A DNA stretch of 64,000 bases from JAWLHU01 sp049324875 (GTDB lineage: Bacteria; Bacillota; Sulfobacillia; Symbiobacteriales; Symbiobacteriaceae), in NCBI GenBank assembly GCA_049324875.1, contig JBMONC010000073.1:1-64000 (forward strand), given 5' to 3'. Positions 26,561 to 35,400 of this stretch are shown piece after piece. Below the pieces are notes generated by a model. The model made no database searches, had not been told where the DNA came from, and saw only the letters and a program-made list of their open reading frames with translations. How positions within the stretch are numbered: the first letter of the stretch is position 1; each line of letters begins with the position of its first letter. The translations under genes and the position numbers were made by a program.

Positions 26561-27463
26561 TCAGGGCTCTATTCGAGACGCCGCAACGTTCTCCTGCCCG
26601 GCCCGGCGCTGCCGGAGCCGTTTGCGCCGCCGGATGGCACCAAAGGCGAGGGTGAACAGCAGCCACCAGGGCAGCGCCCCGTTGAAGTCAACCATGGAGC
26701 CCGCCCCGTCTGGCCCCGAATAGATGGTCCAGAAATGAAGGCCGGGAAGGGGCAGTACCTCGAGGTAGAAGCCCCGCTCGCCGAAGAGCAGATCCAGCGG
26801 AATCCAGAGCAGCGAAGGTGCGAGGATCAAGCCCAGGAAGCTCCACGTGGCCCCGAACCCCAGGTCGGGCCACCAGCTCTCCACCCGCCCCGCCGGCCGC
26901 CGCCAGCCCGGCTCGCCCATCAGCCGGCTGACCATGCCCTCCTCGACGACGATCAACTCCAGGGGGTAGCGGCTGACCCGGAAAGCCATCCAGAGGTCCC
27001 CCACCGCCCCCGAGGTGTTCAGCACCTGGACGGTGAAGCCGATGGGGGCCAGGGCGGGAACCCCCAGCGCCCCCAGGGCCAGCAGGTCCAGGACCACCAG
27101 CGGGGTCAGCAGGACCAGCAGGTGCTGGTTTCGCCGAAAGCTCCACTCGGGCGCGCAGTAAAAGTAGGGGAGGGGCCCCGCCATGCCCGCCCCGTACCGG
27201 GGCCGGGCGCCGTAGGCCCGGGCCACCAGACCGTGCAGCGCCTCGTGCAGCGGAAAGGTCAGGAGGAAACCCAGCAGCCAGGCCGTCCAGCTGATGCGAT
27301 CGGGCGACAGGCTGCCCATCGCCTGGCCCAACAGCATAAACCCACCGGCGGAGAACGCCATCAGGAGCGTTCCCACCCCGGTCAATCCCACGCCAACCTC
27401 TCTGTTCATCTCCAGCCGCTCCAGCTCCACAAAGTGCTCCGGGAGGATCAACCGCCCTGCCAT
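26561..27463 (-). CDS. DUF3267-type putative zincin membrane protease
   Basis: 300 residues from ATG 27463, which sits behind GGAGGTGAG; the ATG at 27481 would read through that site. Membrane protein with a HExxH motif inside a helix, LLTFPLHEALHGLVARAYG, followed by GDLWMAF, as in DUF3267 metalloprotease-like proteins. Several further hydrophobic segments and a very basic C-terminus (RRRKRLRQRR) face the cytosol. Activity and substrate are unknown. Conservation of HExxH supports zinc binding. Confidence 0.78.
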   Translation of the reverse strand: MAGRLILPEHFVELERLEMNREVGVGLTGVGTLLMAFSAGGFMLLGQAMGSLSPDRISWTAWLLGFLLTFPLHEALHGLVARAYGARPRYGAGMAGPLPYFYCAPEWSFRRNQHLLVLLTPLVVLDLLALGALGVPALAPIGFTVQVLNTSGAVGDLWMAFRVSRYPLELIVVEEGMVSRLMGEPGWRRPAGRVESWWPDLGFGATWSFLGLILAPSLLWIPLDLLFGERGFYLEVLPLPGLHFWTIYSGPDGAGSMVDFNGALPWWLLFTLAFGAIRRRKRLRQRRAGQENVAASRIEP

Positions 27464-27530
27464 GCACTCACCTCCGATCATATTATTCTCAATGGACCCA
27501 GTTAATCCCTTTTACCTAGGGTAAGAAATC

Positions 27531-27556
27531 AGGTCCGGGCGCCCCCGCCCGGACCT
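27531..27556 (-). terminator. Terminator after prfC
   Basis: AGGTCCGGGC (27531-27540) / GCCCGGACCT (27547-27556). On the minus strand the stem is followed by GATTTCTTA. It lies between prfC and the DUF3267 gene. Confidence 0.65.
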
Positions 27557-27585
27557 GCTGTACTCTATCCCCCAAAACCGCACCG

Positions 27586-29187
27586 CTACTTGCTATAAGC
27601 CGTCTCCAAGAAGCGGAGCTTTTCGTTCTGCTGCACCACGTAGCGCATCGCCCACTCGTTGCGGAAGAGCAGCACATCCCGACCGTCCTTGTCGGTGACC
27701 GGCATGTTGTCGGTCCCCCAGAAGCGGCGGGGCTGGTAGCCCTCGCCATCCACCCAGCGGGCCAGCTCGTAGGGCAGCCGGGTCAGGGTCACCTCGACCC
27801 CGTACTCGGCCCGCATCCGGTGCTGGAAAACCTCGAACTGCAGCTCGCCCACGGCGCCCAGGATCGGGTCCGGGAAGCCGGGCTGGGTGGCGTAGAAGAC
27901 CTGGATGGCACCCTCCTCGGTCAGCTGCTCCAGCCCCTTCTGGAAGTGCTTCGACTTCATCGCATCCTTGAAGCTGACCCGGGCGAAGTGCTCGGGGGAG
28001 AAGGAGGGGATCCCCTCGTACTCCACCGGCTCGCCCACCACCAGGGTGTCGCCGATCCGGAAGATGCCGGGGTCGAAAAGGCCGATGATGTCGCCGGCGT
28101 AGGCCTCCTCAATGATCTGCCGCTCCTGGGCCATGAACTGCTGGGGCTGGGAGAGTTTGATCTCCTTGCCCAGCCGGACGTGCCGGACCGACATCCCCCG
28201 CTCGAACTTGCCCGAGACGATCCGCAGGAAGGCGATCCGGTCCCGGTGGGCCGGGTTCATGTTGGCCTGGATCTTGAAGATGAAGCCCGAGAAGCGGGGC
28301 TCCTCCGGCTGGATCAGCCCCTTGTCGCAGTTCCGGGGTGCCGGAGGGGGCGCCAGCCGGAGGAAGTACTCCAGGAAGGGCTGGACGCCGAAGTTGGTCA
28401 GGGCCGAGCCCCAGAAGAGGGGGGAGAGGTCGCCCCGGCGGAACCGGTCGAAGTCCCAGGGGTCGCCGGCGATGTCCAGCAGCTGGATGTCGTCCTGCAG
28501 CTTCCGGTGCAGCTCCGCGCCGAGCACCCCCGCCAGCGCCGGGTCCTCGGCGCCGCTGGTCTGGGTCCGCACCTTGGTTTGGCCGTGGTTGCCCCCGTCG
28601 AAGAGCTCCACATGCCCCTTCTCCCGGTCGTAGACCCCCCGGAAGCTGCTGCCCATGCCCACCGGCCAGTTCATCGGGCAGGTGCGCATCCCCAGCACCC
28701 GCTCGATCTCCTCCATCAGCTCGAAGGGGTCCTTGCCCTCCCGGTCCATCTTGTTGACGAAGGTGAAGATGGGGATCCCCCGCATCTTACAGACCTGAAA
28801 GAGCTTGATCGTCTGGGCCTCGACGCCCTTGGCGGCGTCGATCAGCATCACGGCGGCATCGGCGGCGGCCAGGGTCCGATAGGTGTCCTCCGAGAAGTCC
28901 TGGTGGCCCGGCGTGTCCAGGATGTTGACCGCATGCCCCTCGTACTCGAACTGCATCACCGAGGAGGTGACCGAGATCCCGCGCTGCTTTTCGATCTCCA
29001 TCCAGTCGCTGGTGGCGTGCCGGGCGGCGCGCCGCGCCTTGACCGAGCCGGCCAGCCGGATGGCGCCGCCGTAGAGCAGCAGCTTTTCGGTCAGGGTCGT
29101 CTTGCCGGCGTCGGGGTGCGAAATAATGGCGAAGGTCCGCCGGCGACGGATTTCCGGCGCCAGGTTGCTCAGGGGAGTCTCGATCAT
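27586..29187 (-). CDS. prfC: Peptide chain release factor 3
   Basis: 533 residues, full-length RF3. GTPase motifs: G1 SHPDAGKTTLTEKLLL, RGISVTSSVMQFEY (switch 1), DTPGHQDFSEDTYRTL (G3) and VNKMDREGKDPFEL (G4). The RF3-specific third domain is present. The protein removes RF1 and RF2 from ribosomes after termination. Its distribution among Gram-positives is patchy. The start at 29187 follows AAAGGACGG. Its promoter should lie in 29188-29300, where I saw no clear boxes. Confidence 0.96.
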   Translation of the reverse strand: MIETPLSNLAPEIRRRRTFAIISHPDAGKTTLTEKLLLYGGAIRLAGSVKARRAARHATSDWMEIEKQRGISVTSSVMQFEYEGHAVNILDTPGHQDFSEDTYRTLAAADAAVMLIDAAKGVEAQTIKLFQVCKMRGIPIFTFVNKMDREGKDPFELMEEIERVLGMRTCPMNWPVGMGSSFRGVYDREKGHVELFDGGNHGQTKVRTQTSGAEDPALAGVLGAELHRKLQDDIQLLDIAGDPWDFDRFRRGDLSPLFWGSALTNFGVQPFLEYFLRLAPPPAPRNCDKGLIQPEEPRFSGFIFKIQANMNPAHRDRIAFLRIVSGKFERGMSVRHVRLGKEIKLSQPQQFMAQERQIIEEAYAGDIIGLFDPGIFRIGDTLVVGEPVEYEGIPSFSPEHFARVSFKDAMKSKHFQKGLEQLTEEGAIQVFYATQPGFPDPILGAVGELQFEVFQHRMRAEYGVEVTLTRLPYELARWVDGEGYQPRRFWGTDNMPVTDKDGRDVLLFRNEWAMRYVVQQNEKLRFLETAYSK

Positions 29188-29344
29188 GCTGGTCGATCCG
29201 TCCTTTCAAACATAATGCCGTGCGCACCAGCGTGCGGCACGGCGATGAAATTCAGAGTCTAACCACTACATTCTAGCCTGGTCACCGAACATCGTCAAGT
29301 TGCGGGGGAGTAGTTGAGGGCGCGCAACTTTTCTCTTCTCCCAC

Positions 29345-29373
29345 TTGACCCTACAGTAACGGAAGGGTGTACT
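29345..29373 (+). promoter_or_regulatory. Candidate promoter of the DoxX-family gene
   Basis: TTGACC (29345-29350), 17-base spacer, TGTACT (29368-29373). The 308-base gap 29188-29495 also has an imperfect inverted repeat near 29217-29243 and nothing else I can name. Confidence 0.35.
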
Positions 29374-29495
29374 GTTGAGTCAGCCCGATGTCGACGTGTC
29401 TGAATATGCGTGGCGCCATGCCGACGATCCGTATTGTTCGGCAGGGGTTCACCGGGGAAGACTAGGGCGTACAGACAGGGAAGGAGGCCAACCAG

Positions 29496-30128
29496 ATGGC
29501 CAGAGAGGTGCTCTTCCAGGATCCGCCCTTCGCACGGTATCTCTTCCACAGCACGGACTCCGCCTGGATCTGGCTCCTCGCCCGAGTCTGCCTGGGCTGG
29601 CAGTGGCTGCAGGCCGGGATTCACAAGGTGACCGATCCGGCGTGGATGGGCGGCGGCACCGCCCTGAAGGGCTACTGGACTCGGGCCGTGGCGCTGCCGC
29701 CCCCGCCTGCAAAGCCCCAGATCACCTACGGATGGTATCGGAGCTTTCTGCTCTCGCTCCTGGAGGGAGGACACCACACCTGGTTCGCCAAGGTGGTGGC
29801 AGTGGGTGAGGTCCTGGTCGGCGTCGCCCTGCTCCTGGGGCTCCTGACCGGGATTGTGGCCTTCGCCGGTGCCTTCATGAACTTCAACTTCATGCTGGCG
29901 GGAACGGCCAGCACCAACCCGGTGCTGTTTACGCTGGCGGTCCTGCTGATCCTGGCCTGGAAGGTGGCCGGATACTGGGGGCTGGACCGCTTCCTGCTCC
30001 CCGCCCTGGGCACCCCCTGGCAGGGGGGTCGCGGGCGCAGGCCTGCGGGCGGCCCACCCGCCACCCAGGGCCGGTGCGAGCCGGATGAAAGCCCCGATGC
30101 CGAGAGCCGGCTGAAGCCAAAGGTCTGA
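29496..30128 (+). CDS. DoxX-family membrane protein
   Basis: 210 residues. LLARVCLGWQWLQAGIHKVTD at the start and VAVGEVLVGVALLLGLLTGI plus NFMLAGTASTNPVLF in the middle are typical of DoxX/TQO-small-subunit-like proteins, with four membrane helices. Its C-terminal 45 residues are hydrophilic, Pro/Gly/Arg-rich and probably disordered. Family members act in quinone-linked oxidation or membrane-associated redox complexes. The partner is not evident here. ATG follows GGAAGGAGGCC. Confidence 0.82.
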   Translation: MAREVLFQDPPFARYLFHSTDSAWIWLLARVCLGWQWLQAGIHKVTDPAWMGGGTALKGYWTRAVALPPPPAKPQITYGWYRSFLLSLLEGGHHTWFAKVVAVGEVLVGVALLLGLLTGIVAFAGAFMNFNFMLAGTASTNPVLFTLAVLLILAWKVAGYWGLDRFLLPALGTPWQGGRGRRPAGGPPATQGRCEPDESPDAESRLKPKV

Positions 30129-30146
30129 CCGCCAGGAGCAGCGCAA

Positions 30147-30173
30147 GAGCCGCCGGCCCGGAGCCGGCGGCTC
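30147..30173. terminator. Bidirectional GC-rich terminator
   Basis: Eleven-base perfect stem GAGCCGCCGGC / GCCGGCGGCTC with a five-base loop between two convergent genes. Confidence 0.7.
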
Positions 30174-30184
30174 TACCTGTCCCG

Positions 30185-30919
30185 TTACTTCAGCAGGAAG
30201 GAGTCCAGGATCCCCTGGATCGCCGGGCCCATCGTCTCGGCCCCCGCCTGCGGGTAGATGCCCATCAGCAGCCAGTGGCCGCCGGTCCCCTCGATCATCC
30301 GGACGGTCAGCCGGACCGGCTCGCCCACCAGCTTGGCCGTCCCGGAGGCGGTGATCCTGCCGGGCCCCTCCTTCGGCGTGGAGAGCTGCAGGTCGGTGTA
30401 GATCGAGCCCATTCCCTGGACCACCTGGTCGAACTGGGTGGCGAGGGGGTCGAGGTTCTCGGGCAGCTGGGTGACCGAGACCAGCCCGTTCAGGCCGTCG
30501 GTGCCGGGCAGCGCCAGGTGCAGCAGGGCGGAGCCGGCGGCCTCCTGGCGGATCCAGCCCAGGGGCGAGCGGAGCTCAAAGCCGGCGCCGGGCATGCTCC
30601 AGACCCGGTTGTTCCCCTCCACCCGGGAGGTGACATACCCCTTGGTGTAGACCTGGACGATGTTCCGCTCCCCATCCCACTCCACCTTGGCCCCCAGCGC
30701 TTCGGCCAGCGGCCGGGCCGGGATGAAGGTCCGCCCCGCCTGCAGGTGGATGAAGGGCTCGGCGTCAACCACCACCGGTTGGCCGTCAACCATGATCTGG
30801 ATCTGCCGGTACTCCACCTCGATCTGCTGCCGGGCGCTGGTGGCCGCCCAGGCCCCTGCCGCGGCGCTGACCAGAGCGAGCGCCGCAACCAGACCACCGA
30901 TCATCCAACGTCGCCGCAT
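30185..30919 (-). CDS. Exported protein with copper-amine-oxidase-N-like domain
   Basis: 244 residues from ATG 30919 behind GGAGGG; a longer frame to 30961 adds a non-signal extension. RRRWMIGGLVAALALVSAAA is a signal peptide or anchor. Residues 35-100 hold a stalk-like copper-amine-oxidase-N repeat (QIMVDGQPVVVDAEPFIHLQ, GRTFIPARPLAEALGAKVEW), a surface domain common in Gram-positives and not itself an oxidase. The C-terminal half (residues 115-240) is a separate domain of unknown function, with LLMGIYPQAGAETMGPAIQG. Confidence 0.8.
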   Translation of the reverse strand: MRRRWMIGGLVAALALVSAAAGAWAATSARQQIEVEYRQIQIMVDGQPVVVDAEPFIHLQAGRTFIPARPLAEALGAKVEWDGERNIVQVYTKGYVTSRVEGNNRVWSMPGAGFELRSPLGWIRQEAAGSALLHLALPGTDGLNGLVSVTQLPENLDPLATQFDQVVQGMGSIYTDLQLSTPKEGPGRITASGTAKLVGEPVRLTVRMIEGTGGHWLLMGIYPQAGAETMGPAIQGILDSFLLK

Positions 30920-30968
30920 CCCCGGGCCCTCCTTTTCGCCATCCGCTTGCTGGTCATCCATCCCGAAA

Positions 30969-31005
30969 GAGCCGCCCCGGCTGCAGCCGGAGCGGCCCTC
31001 GCTTT
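30969..31005 (-). terminator. Terminator after the FliN-like gene
   Basis: Minus-strand stem GCCGCTCCGGC / GCCGGGGCGGC with a TGCA loop, followed by TCTTTC. Confidence 0.55.
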
Positions 31006-31007
31006 CA

Positions 31008-31739
31008 CTAGGAGGCAGCCTTCACGTTCAGGTCGGACTTTGTGATGCGAATCCCGTACTTCTCGCCGATGGCCAGCACCTCTGCCTTCATCAGGGGGAG
31101 CCGGTTGACCATCACATCGACGGGGGTGTTGGCCAGCTTGTCCAGGGTGATCACCGAACCGGGGCCGAGGGAGAGGACCTCGCCCAGCGAGAGCTTGGCC
31201 CGGCCCAACTCCACGGTGACCGTCAGCTCGATGTCCATCAGCACGCCCCGCAGCTGGGCCATGGAGAGCGCCATGCGGGTCTGCTGGGCGGCCTGCGCCT
31301 CGTGGGCGGCATAGGCGGCGTGGGAGGGCGGGGTGGGCATGGCGGGCGCTGTCGGGGGCGCTGCCATCACCGCCGCCGCTGCCGCCGGCTGGGGGGCCGG
31401 CGAGGGAGAAGCCTGGGCGGTCGACGGAATCACGGGGGCGGTGCCGTTACGGTAGGCTGCCTCGGCAGCCTCCACCTCCGCCTGGGTGATCGGGCCCAGG
31501 TCCACGATCTGCTCGAAGGGCGTAAGGGCAGGGCTCTTCCCGGCCGCAGGGGCGGGCGCTGCCGCGGGCTGGCCGGCAGCCTCCGCAGCCGGCTCGGGCG
31601 CGGCTGCAACCGGAGACCCGGCCGGCGGCTCAGCATCGGGCTGGGCGGGCTTCTCCGCGCTCTCCTCGGTTGGCGCCTCCCCTGCCAGCAGGCTGGCTAC
31701 CAGGGCGTCAATCTCAGCCTGGGAAAGCTTCTTGGACAC
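31008..31739 (-). CDS. fliN: FliN/FliY-like flagellar switch (SpoA-domain) protein
   Basis: 243 residues. The N-terminus KKLSQAEIDALVASLL is the FliM/FliY-type peptide that binds CheY. Residues 20-150 are a long Ala/Pro-rich linker. Residues 160-240 are a SpoA (FliN) domain with MDIELTVTVELGRAKLSLGE and SVITLDKLANTPVDVMVN. It would sit in the motor C-ring. No other flagellar gene is in the window, so the gene is an orphan here. The linker is unusually long for FliN, making the protein closer to a FliY lacking its CheC domain. Confidence 0.88.
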   Translation of the reverse strand: MSKKLSQAEIDALVASLLAGEAPTEESAEKPAQPDAEPPAGSPVAAAPEPAAEAAGQPAAAPAPAAGKSPALTPFEQIVDLGPITQAEVEAAEAAYRNGTAPVIPSTAQASPSPAPQPAAAAAVMAAPPTAPAMPTPPSHAAYAAHEAQAAQQTRMALSMAQLRGVLMDIELTVTVELGRAKLSLGEVLSLGPGSVITLDKLANTPVDVMVNRLPLMKAEVLAIGEKYGIRITKSDLNVKAAS

Positions 31740-31966
31740 GTCGATTCCCCTTTTCTACTCGCAGCAAGTCCCTTGTTTACAGCCCCCTGGCGTGGATCGC
31801 GCAGGCTGCGGGCAAAATTCTCTCCCCATTATTTCAAAACAGAGGCAGGATAATCCTGCTGGATTCGACCATTGATTTTCATGGAATGATGGTGGACAAC
31901 CGCTCCCAACCGAGATAAACTCCTCCTATTGATAGAGTCATGCTGGAAAGAAGGCCTGAGTGAACC

Positions 31967-33169
31967 GTGGAAGAATGGCGTAAGAACGTCCTGCTGCTCT
32001 GGGTGGCGGTCTTCATCGCCTCCACCACCTGGTCGATGGTGATGCCCTTCATGCCCCTCTTCCTGGAGGAGGAGCTGGGGGTGGCGGTGGGGGTGGCCGC
32101 CTGGGCCGGCCTCCTGGGAGCGGTCAACTCGATGGGCATGGCGGTGACCGCCCCGCTCTGGGGCGCCCTGGGTGACCGCTTCGGCCGCAAGGTGATGATG
32201 CTGCGGGCCGGCCTCTTCCTCGCCCTCGCCTACCTGCTGATGTCGCTGGTGACCGGCCCGTATGAGCTGTTGGGCGTCCGGGTCATGATCGGGATGCTGA
32301 CCGGCTTCATCCCCACGGCGACGGCGCTGGTGGGCACCACCACCCCCCAGGCGCACCTGGGGAAGGCGCTGGCCACGGTGGCCACCGCCAGCCCCGCCGG
32401 CACGATCCTGGGCCCGCTCTTCGGCGGCCTCTTCGCCGACCTGGTGGGGATGCGGAGCACCATGCTGCTCAGCGCCGTGATGGTGGCCGTCGCCACCCTG
32501 CTGGTGCTGCTCGCGGTCCGGGAGCGGTTCAGCCCGGCGGTGCGGCCGCAGGGCAGCCTGCTGGGCGAGGTGGGGGAGGTCCTGCGGAACCGGGCCTTCG
32601 CGGCGGTCCTGGTCACCACCGTGCTCCTGATGGCCTCCCTGGCGGCGATGGAGCCGGTGCTGGTGCCTTACATCAAGGGGCTGCTGGGCCCCGGAGCCCC
32701 CAACTGGCTGGCCGGGGCGATCTACGCCCTGCCCGGCATCGGCTTCCTGCTGGCGGCCTCCTGGTGGGCGGCCCGGGCGGAGCGGGCGGGCTACGTGACC
32801 ACCGTCACCCTGGGGCTGCTGCTGGGCGCCCTGCTGATCCTGCCCCAGGCGCTGGTCTCCACCGGCTGGGCGATGGGCGGCCTGCGCCTCAGCGCCGGCC
32901 TGGCCCTGGCGGCGGTCTCCCCGGGCCTCTCGGCCCTGATTACCCAGGTGGTCCCCCGCTCCCAGCGGGGCCGGGCCTTCGGGCTGAACCAGAGCGCCCT
33001 CTCCCTGGGGGCGATGCTGGGCCCCCTGGCCGGCGGCCTGGTGGGCGACGGGCTCGGCCCGGTCTACGTCTTCCCCCTGACGGCGCTCACCCTGCTGGCC
33101 GGCGCCGGCTGGGCATGGTTCGTGCTGGGCGGCCGGCTCCGGCGGGTCCAGCTCGCCGCCGACCGATGA
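31967..33169 (+). CDS. MFS efflux-type transporter
   Basis: 400 residues, GTG start at 31967. Twelve-helix drug:H+ antiporter pattern: PLWGALGDRFGRKVMMLRAG (motif A) after helix 2 and ATASPAGTILGPLFGGLFAD (motif C-like). These motifs mark efflux pumps, though the substrate is unknown. The 227-base upstream region (31740-31966) has no regulator gene and no clear promoter boxes. Confidence 0.86.
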   Translation: MEEWRKNVLLLWVAVFIASTTWSMVMPFMPLFLEEELGVAVGVAAWAGLLGAVNSMGMAVTAPLWGALGDRFGRKVMMLRAGLFLALAYLLMSLVTGPYELLGVRVMIGMLTGFIPTATALVGTTTPQAHLGKALATVATASPAGTILGPLFGGLFADLVGMRSTMLLSAVMVAVATLLVLLAVRERFSPAVRPQGSLLGEVGEVLRNRAFAAVLVTTVLLMASLAAMEPVLVPYIKGLLGPGAPNWLAGAIYALPGIGFLLAASWWAARAERAGYVTTVTLGLLLGALLILPQALVSTGWAMGGLRLSAGLALAAVSPGLSALITQVVPRSQRGRAFGLNQSALSLGAMLGPLAGGLVGDGLGPVYVFPLTALTLLAGAGWAWFVLGGRLRRVQLAADR

Positions 33170-33176
33170 ACAGCAA

Positions 33177-33200
33177 GGCCGCCGGGCATGGCCGGCGGCC
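33177..33200. terminator. Bidirectional terminator
   Basis: GGCCGCCGG (33177-33185) / CCGGCGGCC (33192-33200) between the convergent MFS gene and mntR; GTTCTTC follows on the plus strand. Confidence 0.65.
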
Positions 33201-33212
33201 GTTCTTCATGCG

Positions 33213-33647
33213 CTATTGCTTCTCCTCCCGGGCCCGGCGCTCCAGCTGGAAGCGGGCCAGCGCCTCCCGCACATCGCTCTGCTCCCGCAGGAAGGTGGTC
33301 AACTCCTGCAGACAGCGGACGGTGGCCGGGCTGACATGGTGCTCGATGCCCTCCACATCGACCCGGAGCGCCTCCTCCGGCACCCCGATGATCCGGAGAA
33401 ACTCCTCCAGCATGGCGTGGCGGTCCTTCATCTCCTCGCCCAGCGCCTCCCCCAGGGGGGTGAGCACCAGGCCGCGGTAGCGCTCGTAGTTGATATAGCC
33501 CGCCTCGGCCAGCCGCTGGACCATCTTGGTGACCGACGAGGGCTGCAGGTTCAACTCCATGGCGATGTCACTGACGCGGGCGTAGCCCTTTCCCTTGATC
33601 AGCTCGTAGATCTTTTCGAGGTAGTCCTCCATGCTTGGAGTGGTCAT
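33213..33647 (-). CDS. mntR: Manganese-responsive regulator MntR
   Basis: 144 residues from ATG 33647. The first residues MTTPSMEDYLEKIYELI match Bacillus MntR, so upstream in-frame codons to 33701 are not used. Mn ligands are all visible: Asp8 and Glu11 at the N-terminus, His in RHAMLEEFL, and Glu, Glu, His in DVEGIEHHVS. It represses Mn uptake when Mn is plentiful. No Mn transporter lies in the window. A second DtxR-family gene is directly upstream. Confidence 0.94.
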   Translation of the reverse strand: MTTPSMEDYLEKIYELIKGKGYARVSDIAMELNLQPSSVTKMVQRLAEAGYINYERYRGLVLTPLGEALGEEMKDRHAMLEEFLRIIGVPEEALRVDVEGIEHHVSPATVRCLQELTTFLREQSDVREALARFQLERRAREEKQ

Positions 33648-33751
33648 GACTTTCCCCATTTCTCCAGTCGCCCGGCGGAGAGCTTGACCCATCGCTCCCA
33701 CCGGAGAATCGGCGAGTTGCGCCCTTCATCTTATCACAGCCGACTGGAAAA

Positions 33752-33789
33752 GGAAAGGGAAAGGGGAAGGTGTCAACCTTTCCCTTTCC
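33752..33789 (-). terminator. Polypurine/polypyrimidine terminator after the DtxR gene
   Basis: Thirteen-base perfect stem GGAAAGGGAAAGG / CCTTTCCCTTTCC; on the minus strand followed by TTTTCC. It separates the two regulator genes. Confidence 0.7.
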
Positions 33790-33809
33790 CGTGGGGTTGG
33801 CGGGCGCTC

Positions 33810-34469
33810 TCAGGCGTTCACCTGGATCAGCCGGGCGATGGCCACCCCGAGGACGAAGGGTTCGGCAGAGCCCTTCAGCCCGAGGGTGAGCGTCTCGCCC
33901 AGGCGGTCCCGGTCGATCAGCCGGACCGGGTTGCCGGGCTTCAGCCCGTGCTCCTCGAAATAGGCCAGCAGCTTGGGGTCGTGCTCCGCCACCTGCAGGA
34001 TGACCCCCTCCTCGCCGGGCGCCATCTCCGCCATCGGCCGCAGGTGGAGTTCGGGCATCTTCCCCTCCTTGGTGGGGATCGGGTAGCCGTGGGGGCAGGT
34101 GGCCGGCTCGCCCATCACGGCGTACATCCGGTCGATCACCTCTTCGGGGAGCGAGTGCTCCATCTGGTCGGAGATCCCATCCGCCCGGTCCCAGGGGATG
34201 CCCAGCACATCGACCAGGAACCGCTCCACCACCCGGTGGCGGCGGATATAGCCCATGGCGGCCAGCTCGCCCGCCGAGGTGAGGGTGACGCCGGCGTACT
34301 CCTTGTGCTCGACCAGGCCGGCCTCGGCCATCTTCTTGAACATATAGCTGGTACTCGCTGCGGTGACACCCAACTGCCGGGCCACCTCCGAGGTGGTGGC
34401 GGCGCTGCCGTCCTGGGTCAGGCGCCAGATCGCAGCGATGTAGTCCTCCATGGCGTGGCTGACCATCAC
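33810..34469 (-). CDS. DtxR-family metal-dependent repressor with FeoA-like tail
   Basis: 219 residues. Winged helix (TTSEVARQLGVTAASTSYMF), dimer domain with DQMEHSLPEEVIDRMY and CPHGYPIPTKEG, then a C-terminal SH3/FeoA-like domain ending FVLGVAIARLIQV. The CPHG box is typical of iron-type DtxR/IdeR proteins. The position matching MntR Glu11 is Ala, so metal choice should differ from the neighbour. A perfect TTAGA-N4-TCTAA palindrome lies 36 bases upstream, suggesting autoregulation. Confidence 0.9.
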   Translation of the reverse strand: MMVSHAMEDYIAAIWRLTQDGSAATTSEVARQLGVTAASTSYMFKKMAEAGLVEHKEYAGVTLTSAGELAAMGYIRRHRVVERFLVDVLGIPWDRADGISDQMEHSLPEEVIDRMYAVMGEPATCPHGYPIPTKEGKMPELHLRPMAEMAPGEEGVILQVAEHDPKLLAYFEEHGLKPGNPVRLIDRDRLGETLTLGLKGSAEPFVLGVAIARLIQVNA

Positions 34470-34504
34470 TTCGCTCCTTTTGGGGGGCCTCCGTCAAGAA
34501 AAGT

Positions 34505-34518
34505 TAGACACCTCTAAA
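34505..34518. promoter_or_regulatory. Candidate DtxR-family operator
   Basis: Perfect palindrome TTAGA-CACC-TCTAA, flanked by AAG and AAG-like bases, 36 bases upstream of the DtxR-family gene. It is shorter than the classic 19-base iron box but has the same TTAG..CTAA core. Confidence 0.45.
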
Positions 34519-34552
34519 GCCAACTTCAGTATGCCAAAAGTCCGCGAGCGGG

Positions 34553-35299
34553 TCAAGGGGTGGAATCGGGGAAGAGGGGGACCGGGGTGAAGTCGATGGA
34601 GTCGCAGGCAACCATCTGGTAGCGGATCCCGCCGTGCAGCCCCTGGAAGGCGCGGTGGACGGCACCCGGCCCATGCAGGTGGCCGTAGAGGCAGAGCAGC
34701 ACGTTCCCCCAGCCCTCCAGCAGCTCGGTGAAGCCGGTGGGCTGGTGGTCCTCCGCCACCGGCGGGTAGTGGAGCATGGCGATGTAGGCGGAGGCGCCCG
34801 CCTTCCGTCCGGCCTCCAGCGACATCCGCACCCGGCCGATCTCCCGGTTGTAGATCTTGGTGTTGTGCGGCTCGTCCTCCGCCCAGGCCCGGTCGCCGGG
34901 GGTGATCCAGCCACGGCTGCCACAGACCGCCACCCGCCCCGCCACGCCGGGGACGGCGCCCTCGGGCAGGAGGACGGCATCGTTCTGGATAAACTCTATG
35001 CTGGTGAGCGGGAGGGCGCGGAGCTTCTTCAGCGACTCCCACCAGTAATCGTGGTTGCCCGGGATCATCAGCTTCCGGCCGGGGAGCCTGTCCAGCTCCA
35101 GCAGGTCGGGCAGCGCCTCCTCCAGGGTCATGCCCCAGGAGATATCGCCCGGCACCAGGACCCAGTCCTCCGGGCCGACGGTCGCCTCCCAGTTCTGGAA
35201 GAGGCGGCCCGGGTGGCCGGCCCAGCGGGCGCCGAAGACATCCATCGGCTTGTTGACGGCGAGCCCCAGGTGCGGGTCGCCCAGCGCATAGAGTGCCAC
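34553..35299 (-). CDS. Calcineurin-like metallophosphoesterase
   Basis: 248 residues, GTG start. Metal motifs in order: ALGDPHLGL (DxH), LVPGDISWG (GD), MIPGNHDYWW (GNHD), AMLHYPP and CLYGHLHG (GHxH). The protein should bind two metals and hydrolyse phosphoesters. Substrate unknown. It has a cytosolic profile with no signal peptide. Divergent from the DUF1294 gene. Confidence 0.92.
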   Translation of the reverse strand: MALYALGDPHLGLAVNKPMDVFGARWAGHPGRLFQNWEATVGPEDWVLVPGDISWGMTLEEALPDLLELDRLPGRKLMIPGNHDYWWESLKKLRALPLTSIEFIQNDAVLLPEGAVPGVAGRVAVCGSRGWITPGDRAWAEDEPHNTKIYNREIGRVRMSLEAGRKAGASAYIAMLHYPPVAEDHQPTGFTELLEGWGNVLLCLYGHLHGPGAVHRAFQGLHGGIRYQMVACDSIDFTPVPLFPDSTP

Positions 35300-35400
35300 G
35301 GGGGAGACTCCTCTCTTGGAAGACTCTCGGCCAGTGCGGGCAGGAAACCCCTGCCGCTAACTGTCAAGCGTACCCGAGGTCCATCCCCCCGTCAAGGAGT

